Positions 32,510 to 38,639 of a stretch of 38,639 nucleotides of DNA are shown in pieces (position 1 is the stretch's first letter; every line of letters begins with the position of its first letter). The translations under genes were made by a program, and so were the position numbers. This DNA comes from Micromonospora trifolii (GTDB lineage Bacteria; Actinomycetota; Actinomycetes; Mycobacteriales; Micromonosporaceae): contig NZ_JAKKFD010000033.1 in NCBI RefSeq assembly GCF_022229005.1, positions 1-38,639 on the forward strand, in the 5' to 3' direction. The notes under the pieces were generated by a model that did no database searches, was not told the origin of the DNA, and saw only the letters and a list, made by a program, of their open reading frames with translations.

Positions 32510-32580
32510 CGATCATGGCGTTGTGGTGGGCAGAAGGGGGATCTATGCCGGATTTGCGGGGCACCACGGCTCCATGATCG
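32510..32580. repeat. Third large palindrome (CGATCATGG type)
   Basis: Arms 32510-32528 and 32562-32580 (CGATCATGGCGTTGTGGTG against CACCACGGCTCCATGATCG) pair over 16 Watson-Crick and two G-U positions of 19. The loop is 33 bases. It lies 25 bases after copy B and has unrelated arms, so it is a different repeat type. Confidence 0.7.
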
Positions 32581-32588
32581 GCGCGGTC

Positions 32589-32631
32589 GGGGCGGGGGCG
32601 GGACGGGGGTCGGGGCGGGGGCGGGGCGGGG
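32589..32631 (+). other. G-run tract, quadruplex-prone
   Basis: Eight runs of three to five G separated by one or two bases (plus strand). It lies immediately past the aldo/keto reductase stop codon, so that gene's transcript carries the C-rich complement. Confidence 0.5.
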
Positions 32632-32635
32632 AGCT

Positions 32636-33694
32636 TTACGGGTGGACTGTGGGGTGGGTGGGACGGGGCCAGTGGGGGCGGTCGGCGTCGCGCAGGGCTG
32701 CGGTGCGGACGGCGGCGAGCTGACGCTCCACCTCGACGAACTGGTCCGCCGGCAGCGGGCCCCGGTCCAGTGCTGCGGCGTTCTCCTCGACCTGGGCGAC
32801 AGTACGGCAGCCCGGGATCGGGATGGTGCGACCGCTGCGCGCCCAGATCCAGCCCAACGCGCCCTGAGCCAGGGTGCGCCCGTCGGCGGTGAGCGCGGCA
32901 CGGACCGCGCCGACCCGGCGCAGCCACTCCGGTGCCGGCCGGCCACCCCGGAACCACTCCAACCAGCCCGGGGCCAGCCCGCGTACGTCGTCGCGGGGCA
33001 GCGTCGACGCGGCCGTGTACTTGCCGGTGAGCAGCCCCATCCCGAGTGGCCCCCGGTTGACGCTGGCCAGGTCGTACTTGTCGCAGACGGCGAGCAGCTC
33101 GGGGGCGTCGCGCAGCACCGACAGGGCGTGTTGCACGGCGGTGGCACCGGCGGCGGCGTGCCCGAACGCGGCGGCCCGGTCGGAGCGGTCGGTGCTCCAC
33201 CCGTACGCGCGGATCAGGCCCTCGGCCACCAGGTCCTCGCAGGTCCCGATCAGCGCCTGCGCCCTCGGCACCGACAGGTCGGCCAGGTGCAGCTGATAGA
33301 GGTCGATCCGGTCGGTGCGCAACCGGCGCAGCGAGGCGGTCACGGCACTGCGCAGGTACGCGGGCGACGCGTCCTCGCCGGTGGCCTGCCGGCCGGCCTC
33401 GTCGAAGGTGTAACCCCACTTGGTGGCGATCACGGCGTCGTCGCGGCGACCGGCGAGCGCGCGACCGAGCACCCGCTCACCGTGCCCGGCCCCGTACGTG
33501 TCGGCGGTGTCGAAGAGGGTGATGCCCAGATCGAGCGCCCGGCGTACCGCCCGCACCGACTCGTCGTCGTCGACGGCGCCCCAGCCCAATGGCTGGGTGC
33601 CCTCCGCCCAGGGCCCGCCGATCGCCCAGCACCCCATGCCGAGGGCGCTGACCTCGATGCCGCTGCGCCCCAACAACCGTGTCGTGACTGCCAT
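32636..33694 (-). CDS. Aldo/keto reductase
   Basis: 352 residues from the ATG at 33694 (MAVTTRLLGRSGIEVSALG). The (beta/alpha)8 oxidoreductase shows the catalytic tetrad: Asp and Tyr in FDTADTYGAGHGE, Lys in VIATKWGYTFDE and His in IDLYQLHLADL. The NADP-binding end IPIPGCRTVAQVEENAAAL is present. Members reduce aldehydes and ketones; the substrate is not predictable. CACGAT lies six bases before the ATG, so it may be leaderless. Its location between pgsA and the HIT gene breaks the mycobacterial order. Confidence 0.93.
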   Translation of the reverse strand: MAVTTRLLGRSGIEVSALGMGCWAIGGPWAEGTQPLGWGAVDDDESVRAVRRALDLGITLFDTADTYGAGHGERVLGRALAGRRDDAVIATKWGYTFDEAGRQATGEDASPAYLRSAVTASLRRLRTDRIDLYQLHLADLSVPRAQALIGTCEDLVAEGLIRAYGWSTDRSDRAAAFGHAAAGATAVQHALSVLRDAPELLAVCDKYDLASVNRGPLGMGLLTGKYTAASTLPRDDVRGLAPGWLEWFRGGRPAPEWLRRVGAVRAALTADGRTLAQGALGWIWARSGRTIPIPGCRTVAQVEENAAALDRGPLPADQFVEVERQLAAVRTAALRDADRPHWPRPTHPTVHP

Positions 33695-33792
33695 CGGCCG
33701 ATCGTGCCACCTTCGGCGGGCCGTGGCGTAGCAGATCTGCGGGTGGACACGCGGGTGCACGGAGACGGTCACGGTGCGGCATGATCAACGCC

Positions 33793-34275
33793 ATGCGGCG
33801 GCTCGGGGTGGACATCGGCGGAGTGATCATCGAGCCGGCCGACGACGACGCGGACACGTCGTTCTTCGGCGCGCACTACCTGCGCACCCCGGCCGTCGTC
33901 GGGGCGTTCGACGCGCTGGCGGCGCTCGGCCCGGCGTTCGACGAGGTGCACCTGGTGTCCAAGTGCGGGGAGGCCACCGAGCGGCGTACCCGGGAGTGGC
34001 TGGCCCACCACGACTTCCCGGCGCGCACCGGCATCCCGGTCGAGCGGGTGCACTTCTGCCGCACCCGGCCGGACAAGGCACCGATCGCCAGCCGCCTCGG
34101 CCTGACCCACTTCGTGGACGACAAGCTGGAGGTGCTCGGCTATCTCGACTCGGTGCCGCGCCGCTTCCTGTTCCGGCCGCGCAGGGCCGAGGTCGCCGCA
34201 CACGCCGCGCTGCTGCCCCGCGTACACCGGGTGGAGAGCTGGTCGGAGCTGACCCCGCTGCTGCGCGCCGACTAG
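33793..34275 (+). CDS. HAD-like protein of unknown function
   Basis: 160 residues if ATG 33793 is used (MRRLGVDIGGVII). CATGAT precedes this ATG by seven bases; an ATG at 33781 would add four residues. Motif I reads GVDIGGVI, keeping the first Asp but with Gly in place of the second Asp of DxD. Motif II is HLVSKCG, motif III Lys lies in DKAPIASRLGL and motif IV is HFVDDKLEVL. These fit the haloacid dehalogenase fold, with possible loss of the general acid residue. Substrate unknown; it may be a phosphatase or a non-enzymatic relative. Confidence 0.7.
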   Translation: MRRLGVDIGGVIIEPADDDADTSFFGAHYLRTPAVVGAFDALAALGPAFDEVHLVSKCGEATERRTREWLAHHDFPARTGIPVERVHFCRTRPDKAPIASRLGLTHFVDDKLEVLGYLDSVPRRFLFRPRRAEVAAHAALLPRVHRVESWSELTPLLRAD

Positions 34276-34324
34276 CCGGACCGGCGCGCAGGCCGCGCTG
34301 CCGGCACGGCGCGGCCGGCGGCGG

Positions 34325-34873
34325 TCAGGACGGCCAGGCGCGGGCGAGCAGGTCGCGGGTGTCGCCGAGCAGCTGCGGCAGGACCTTGGTGCGGCCGATC
34401 ACCGGCATGAAGTTCGCGTCGCCACCCCAACGCGGCACCACGTGCTGGTGCAGGTGCGCGGCGATGCCGGCGCCGGCCACGCCGCCCTGGTTCATGCCCA
34501 GGTTGAAGCCGTGGGCGTTGCTGACCTTGCGGACCACCCGCATGGCCGTCTGGGTGTAGGACGCCAGCTCGGTGGTCTCCGGCACGTCCAGGTCGGTGTA
34601 GTCGGCCACGTGCCGGTAGGGGCAGACCAGCAGGTGCCCCGGGTTGTACGGGTAGAGGTTGAGCACCACGAAGACGTGCTCGCCCCGGGCCACCACCAGG
34701 CTCTCCTCCGGGGGCAGCTTCGGCCCCTGGCAGAAGGGGCACCCGGTGGGCTTCTCGTAGCCCTCGGCCGGGCGGTCCTCGCCGGAGATGTAGGTCATCC
34801 GGTGCGGCGTCCAGAGCCGCTCCAGACCGTCCGCCATGCCGTCACTGTCCGTGTGCCGTTCCGCCCCTGTCAC
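34325..34873 (-). CDS. HIT domain protein (AP4A phosphorylase-like)
   Basis: 182 residues, GTG start. The His triad is AAHLHQHVVPRW near the C-terminus. Cys residues in GCPFCQG, the segment VVLNLYPYNPGHLLVCPYRH and HGFNLGMNQGG match the mycobacterial Rv2613c family, which phosphorolyses diadenosine tetraphosphate. In M. tuberculosis the gene lies between thrS and pgsA, as it does here apart from inserted genes. TAGGAT at 34885-34880 is six bases upstream of the GTG, indicating a leaderless mRNA. Confidence 0.92.
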   Translation of the reverse strand: MTGAERHTDSDGMADGLERLWTPHRMTYISGEDRPAEGYEKPTGCPFCQGPKLPPEESLVVARGEHVFVVLNLYPYNPGHLLVCPYRHVADYTDLDVPETTELASYTQTAMRVVRKVSNAHGFNLGMNQGGVAGAGIAAHLHQHVVPRWGGDANFMPVIGRTKVLPQLLGDTRDLLARAWPS

Positions 34874-34885
34874 GAGCCGATCCTA
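34874..34885 (-). promoter_or_regulatory. Leaderless-type promoter of the HIT gene
   Basis: TAGGAT on the minus strand (34885-34880), then six bases, then the GTG at 34873. No ribosome binding site is present. Confidence 0.55.
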
Positions 34886-34943
34886 CGGAGCCCCGCGGGC
34901 ACACCGCGACACCCGCCGTCGGGAAACCCGGTGCTGCAAGTTC

Positions 34944-34996
34944 TTGACGGATCAAAGCAGAAGCATGAAACTTCCATGCATCCACGTACTTCCATG
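34944..34996 (+). promoter_or_regulatory. Promoter region of the M15 peptidase with repeats
   Basis: TTGACG (34944-34949) is a good -35, but its -10 partner near 34966 (TGAAAC) is poor. ACTTCCATG is repeated directly at 34970-34978 and 34988-34996, and GCATG-N7-CATGC (34963-34979) is an inverted repeat overlapping the first copy. This suggests an operator near the transcription start. Confidence 0.45.
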
Positions 34997-35013
34997 AGTT
35001 GATGGAGGGTTAC

Positions 35014-35742
35014 ATGTTCCGACGGCTCGGCAGGTTCCTCGCGGCACTGGCGTTGACCGCCGCCACCACAGTGGCCGGCGTCAGCCTCACTGCCGGCGCG
35101 GCCCAGGCGGACGGCTGCTACACCTGGGGACGCACCCTGTCCCAGGGGGCGTCCGGCGAGGACGTCCGGCAACTCCAGATCCGGGTCGCCGGCTACCCCG
35201 GCTACGGCGCGGTGCTCACCCTCGACGGCGCGTACGGCCCGGCCACCCGATCGGCGGTGATCCGCTTCCAGCAGGCGTACGGGCTGCCTGCGGACGGCAT
35301 CGCCGGCCCACAGACGTTCAACCGGCTCTACGCCCTCCAGGACGACGACTGCACCCCGGCCAACTTCAGCTACCCCGAGCTGAACAAGTGCAACAGCGAC
35401 TGGTCCGGCGGTGCGGTCTCGGCGAGCACCGCCCGGTTCAACGCGCTCGTCTCGATGTGGAAGCTCCAGGCCATGCGGCACGCCCTCGGCGACGTGTCCA
35501 TCGCGATCAGCAGCAGCTTCCGCAGCTACGCCTGCAACAGCGCGGTCGGCGGAGCGTCCAACAGCCGACACCTGTACGGCGACGGGGTGGACCTGGTCGG
35601 CTCCCCGTCGTTCTGCCGGCTGGCCCAGCAGGCCCGCAACCACGGCTTCGGGCAGATCCTCGGCCCCGGCTACCCCGACCACAACGACCACACCCACGTC
35701 GCGGCGGTCGGAGGCTGGTCGGCGCCGAACTGCGGCATCTGA
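35014..35742 (+). CDS. Secreted zinc D-Ala-D-Ala carboxypeptidase (M15) with peptidoglycan-binding domain
   Basis: 242 residues from ATG 35014, with GGAGGG just upstream; an ATG at 35002 is an alternative. A signal peptide (about 1-33, ending GAAQA) is followed by a PG_binding_1 domain (ASGEDVRQLQIRVAGYPGYG, then DGAYGPATRSAVIRFQ) at about 45-105 and a catalytic domain resembling Streptomyces albus G peptidase: SSSFRSYACN, the HxxGxxxD motif in SRHLYGDGVDLVG and the last zinc His in HNDHTHVAAV. It cleaves D-Ala-D-Ala ends of peptidoglycan stem peptides outside the cell. Paired Cys suggest disulfides. It sits between thrS and the HIT gene, on the opposite strand. Confidence 0.92.
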   Translation: MFRRLGRFLAALALTAATTVAGVSLTAGAAQADGCYTWGRTLSQGASGEDVRQLQIRVAGYPGYGAVLTLDGAYGPATRSAVIRFQQAYGLPADGIAGPQTFNRLYALQDDDCTPANFSYPELNKCNSDWSGGAVSASTARFNALVSMWKLQAMRHALGDVSIAISSSFRSYACNSAVGGASNSRHLYGDGVDLVGSPSFCRLAQQARNHGFGQILGPGYPDHNDHTHVAAVGGWSAPNCGI

Positions 35743-35779
35743 CCCCGAGCCCTCTCTCCCGCGCCGGCCTCCCGGCGAA

Positions 35780-35851
35780 GATCACGCTCGAACATGGAAG
35801 TAGTGGCCTCCAGAACCGGGGAGGCCACTACTTCCTGCATCGAGCACGATC
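35780..35851. terminator. Long hairpin between the M15 gene and thrS
   Basis: A perfect 15-base stem (35797-35811 with 35820-35834, loop of eight) is extended outward by GATCACGCTCGA (35780-35791) against 35840-35851, 10 of 12 matching. It lies between two convergent stops and probably terminates both. Its size and extended arms also resemble a repeat element. Confidence 0.7.
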
Positions 35852-35884
35852 ATGAGGGGGCACGCGGGGCGTGCGGCGGTCCCG

Positions 35885-37894
35885 TTACCCGGCGGCGGCG
35901 GAGGGGCCGATGTTGGTCCGGGAGCTGACCACGTCCAGCACGTGGGTCACCGCCTCGGCGACCGGTACCCCGTTGCGCTGGGAGCCGTCGCGGTAGCGGA
36001 ACGAGACAGTGCCGGCGGCCACGTCGTCGTCACCGGCGATCACCATGAACGGGATCTTCTGCTGCTGCGCCGTCCGGATCTTCTTCTGCATCCGGTCGTC
36101 ACCCGCGTCCACCTGGGCCCGAATGCCCTCGGCGCGCAGCGCGGCGACGAAGCCGTGCAGGTAGTCGGTGTGGTCCTCGCGGATCGGGATGCCCACCACC
36201 TGCACCGGCGCCAACCAGGCCGGGAAGGCACCCGCGTAGTGCTCGGTGAGCACACCGAAGAACCGCTCGATCGACCCGAACAACGCACGGTGGATCATCA
36301 CGGGCCGCTGCCGGCTGCCGTCGGCGGCCTGGTACTCCAACGCGAACCGCTCCGGCTGGTTGAAGTCGACCTGGATGGTGGACATCTGCCAGGTCCGGCC
36401 GATGGCGTCGCGGGCCTGCACGGAGATCTTCGGCCCGTAGAACGCCGCGCCGCCCGGGTCGGGCACCAGGTCCAGGCCGGAGGTCGCGGCGGCGGTCCGC
36501 AGCGCCTCGGTGGCCTCGGCCCAGTCCTCCTCGGCGCCGATGAACTTGGGCGAGTCGTCCCGGGTCGACAGCTCCAGGTAGAAGTCGTCCAGGCCGTAGT
36601 CGCGCAGCAGGTCCAGCACGAAGCTGAGCAGCGTGGACAGCTCGCCGGCCATCTGCTCGCGGGTGCAGTAGATGTGCGAGTCGTCCTGGGTCAGGCCACG
36701 GACCCGGGTGAGGCCGTGCACGACGCCGGACTTCTCGTACCGGTAGACAGTGCCGAACTCGAACATCCGCAGCGGCAACTCCCGGTACGACCGCCCGCGC
36801 GACCTGAAGATCAGGTTGTGCATAGGGCAGTTCATCGCCTTGAGGTAGTAGTCCGCGCCCTCCAGCTGCATGGGCGGGAACATGGTGTCCGCGTAGTACG
36901 GCAGGTGACCGGAGGTCTGGAACAGCTGCGCCTTGGTGATGTGCGGGGTGTTGACGAACTCGTACCCGGCCGCCTCGTGCCGCTGGCGCGAGTAGTGCTC
37001 CATCTCGCGGCGGATGATGCCGCCCTTGGGGTGGAAGACCGCCAGGCCGGAGCCGATCTCGTCGGGGAAGCTGAACAGATCGAGGTCCGCGCCGAGCTTG
37101 CGGTGGTCGCGCCGGGCGGCCTCCTCCAACAGCTTCAGGTACGCCTTGAGCTCGTCGCGGGTCGGCCACGCGGTGCCGTACACCCGCTGTAGTTGGGGGT
37201 TCTTCTCCGACCCCCGCCAGTACGCGGCGGCGGAGCGCATCAGCTTGAACGCGCCGATCAGTCGGGTGGTCGGCAGGTGCGGGCCCCGGCACAGGTCCGA
37301 CCAGCAGACCTTGTCCTCCTTGGCGTCGAGGTTGTCGTAGATGGTCAGCTCGCCGCCGCCCACCTCCATCACCTCGTCGGTGTCCAGGCCCTCGCCCTTG
37401 ACCTCGATCAACTCCAGCTTGAACGGCTCGTCGGCCAGCTCGGAGCGCGCCTCGTCCAGGCTGCCGAAGCGGCGACGACGGAACCGCTGCCCGGACTTGA
37501 TGATCTCCTGCATGCGCTTCTCGAGCTTGCTGAGGTCATCGGGCTGGAACGGCTTGTCGACGTCGAAGTCGTAGTAGAAGCCGTTCTCGATGGGCGGGCC
37601 GATGCCCAGCTTGGCCTCGGGGAAGATGTCCTGCACGGCCTGGGCGAGGACGTGCGCGGTGGAGTGGCGCAGCACGTTGAGCCCGTCGGGCGAGTCCAGG
37701 CTGACCGGCTCGACGACGGTCTCCTCGGCCGGCGTCCAGTCCAGGTCGCGCAGCTGGCCCTGCGGGTCGCGCACCACGACGATCGCCTTGGGGCCGTTCG
37801 CGGGCAGTCCGGCCGCGGCCACCGCGTCGGCCGCCGTGGTCCCGGCGGCGACGACGACGGGGTCGGCCACGGCGGGGGTACGGGGTGCGGACAC
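35885..37894 (-). CDS. thrS: Threonyl-tRNA synthetase
   Basis: 669 residues, GTG start with GGAGGAG seven bases upstream. Order: TGS domain (about 20-85), the editing domain with HSTAHVLAQAVQ and a later CxxxH pair (CRGPHLP), class II catalytic core with the zinc-ligand segment MNCPMHNLI, motif 2 FEFGTVYRYEKSGVVHGLTR, RVRGLTQDDSHIYC and motif 3 HRALFGSIERFFGV, and the anticodon-binding domain (VVGIPIREDHTDYL). It charges tRNA-Thr. Upstream sequence has a TAGCAT -10 candidate (37950-37945 on this strand), and I see no T-box leader. Confidence 0.98.
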   Translation of the reverse strand: MSAPRTPAVADPVVVAAGTTAADAVAAAGLPANGPKAIVVVRDPQGQLRDLDWTPAEETVVEPVSLDSPDGLNVLRHSTAHVLAQAVQDIFPEAKLGIGPPIENGFYYDFDVDKPFQPDDLSKLEKRMQEIIKSGQRFRRRRFGSLDEARSELADEPFKLELIEVKGEGLDTDEVMEVGGGELTIYDNLDAKEDKVCWSDLCRGPHLPTTRLIGAFKLMRSAAAYWRGSEKNPQLQRVYGTAWPTRDELKAYLKLLEEAARRDHRKLGADLDLFSFPDEIGSGLAVFHPKGGIIRREMEHYSRQRHEAAGYEFVNTPHITKAQLFQTSGHLPYYADTMFPPMQLEGADYYLKAMNCPMHNLIFRSRGRSYRELPLRMFEFGTVYRYEKSGVVHGLTRVRGLTQDDSHIYCTREQMAGELSTLLSFVLDLLRDYGLDDFYLELSTRDDSPKFIGAEEDWAEATEALRTAAATSGLDLVPDPGGAAFYGPKISVQARDAIGRTWQMSTIQVDFNQPERFALEYQAADGSRQRPVMIHRALFGSIERFFGVLTEHYAGAFPAWLAPVQVVGIPIREDHTDYLHGFVAALRAEGIRAQVDAGDDRMQKKIRTAQQQKIPFMVIAGDDDVAAGTVSFRYRDGSQRNGVPVAEAVTHVLDVVSSRTNIGPSAAAG

Positions 37895-38082
37895 GGTGAC
37901 TCCTCCAAGTGGTACGAAACGGTGCCGATCCTCGGCTCCTGCCGATGCTATCGGTCGCCCCGCCCCCGACCGGGAACGGCACCTGCTTACCGCCGACGTT
38001 GAACCTTTCGCGCCTCGCAGCCGAACTAGAGGGTGTGGCCGGAAACCGGTGCCGGCCGCGTCGACACGGATGGGGGCACGAG

Positions 38083-38639
38083 ATGGCGAGCACGTACGGC
38101 GGTGGCCGTCGGCGGCGGATCGTGGCGGCGACCGCGGTGACCGCCGCTGGGCTGCTGCTCTGGCCCGGTACGGCGTACGCGGCGGACGTGACGACCACCC
38201 CGACCGAGGCCCGGCAGGGCGACGCGGTACGGCTGGAGTTCAGTGTTCCGGAGGAGCGGGCCGGCACGAAGACCAACCAGATCGAGGTCCGGCTACCGGC
38301 CGACGCGCCGATCGCCGAGGTCTACCCCATGTCGGTGAACGGCTGGGCGCCCCGGATCAGCTCCCGCACCCTGGACAAGCCGGTGGCCGGTATCCACTCC
38401 TCCGGGGTGACGACTGTGACGACGGCGGTGACCTGGGTCCGGGTCGGTGCGAGTGACCCCGGGCCGGCTCGGCTGGCGCTCTCCATGGGGCCGATGCCAC
38501 AGGCAGAGCGGCTCACCTTCGAGGTCGTCCAGACGTACGCCGACGGCACTGTGGTCCGGTGGGCGGACGCCACCGGCCCGCACCGGGCCCCGGCGCTCAC
38601 CCTGCTGCCGGCGGCGCCCGGAGCGGCGGGCCCGGCAGC
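38083..38639 (+). CDS. YcnI-like (DUF1775) secreted protein, truncated by the window edge
   Basis: The frame from ATG 38083 stays open to the last base, 185 residues so far. A signal peptide (about 1-34, basic start, Leu-rich core, ending TAYAA) is followed by a beta-sandwich domain with TKTNQIEVRLP, VSVNGWAP-like MSVNGWAPRI and RLTFEVVQTYADGTVVRWAD, characteristic of YcnI. This family binds copper through an N-terminal His and a Trp brace. Here the residue after the signal peptide is Asp (ADVTTTP) rather than the usual His-Val, so copper binding may be changed. A C-terminal membrane anchor would lie beyond the window. Confidence 0.8.
   Translation, partial: MASTYGGGRRRRIVAATAVTAAGLLLWPGTAYAADVTTTPTEARQGDAVRLEFSVPEERAGTKTNQIEVRLPADAPIAEVYPMSVNGWAPRISSRTLDKPVAGIHSSGVTTVTTAVTWVRVGASDPGPARLALSMGPMPQAERLTFEVVQTYADGTVVRWADATGPHRAPALTLLPAAPGAAGPA

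Noticed and set aside
37895..38082. T-box riboswitch upstream of thrS
   Set aside because: I find no T-box sequence or specifier-loop pattern, and the likely leader is only about 45 bases.

Overview
The window is very GC-rich, with densely packed genes, near-exclusive G/C in third codon positions, and GTG starts. It carries phosphatidylinositol mannoside (PIM) genes, so it comes from an actinobacterium. Protein style and gene order fit Micromonosporaceae (Micromonospora or a close relative); this is inference, since there is no rRNA. It looks like ordinary chromosome. I see no tRNA, rRNA, insertion sequence, prophage or CRISPR array, and no gene-free stretch over 300 bases.

Left part (1-12.5 kb): a dicarboxylate symporter gene (dctA-like) is divergent from a CitA/DcuS-type sensor kinase and its response regulator. 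Next is an ABC-F ribosome-protection-type ATPase behind a structured leader with a 9-codon upstream ORF. It converges on dnaE (replicative polymerase) at a strong hairpin. A YciO-type gene, an ECF-like sigma factor coupled to a lipoprotein, an LtrA-like membrane protein and a membrane Ser/Thr kinase follow.

Middle part (14-23.7 kb): a secreted protein gene, then a signalling and transport module made of a PadR repressor, a membrane protein with a PadR-partner N-terminus, a NarL/DesK-type two-component pair and a NatA/NatB-like ABC exporter. Next come two divergent paralogues, each with a cytoplasmic helix-turn-helix, one membrane span and a different extracytoplasmic domain (peptidoglycan-binding plus lysozyme-like fold, or trefoil-like). 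The spacer between them holds a phased TGTCCG array. A FomD/DUF402 protein gene closes this part.

Right part (23.8-38.6 kb): the leftward genes yebC, pdxT, pdxS, a small membrane protein, pimA, PIM acyltransferase, pgsA, a HIT protein and thrS keep the order of the Mycobacterium tuberculosis Rv2603c-Rv2614c block. They make pyridoxal phosphate and the first PIM lipids. Rightward or unrelated genes are interposed: a divergent EF-G2-like GTPase, an aldo/keto reductase, a HAD-like protein and a secreted M15 carboxypeptidase. A YcnI-like gene runs off the right edge.

Non-coding highlights: two dispersed palindromes with nearly identical 17-base arms and different loops (23.7 and 32.4 kb), a third palindrome and a G-run tract beside the second, several strong terminator-like hairpins, and a set of starts preceded by TANNNT or CANNNT at 6-7 bases, which suggests leaderless transcripts.
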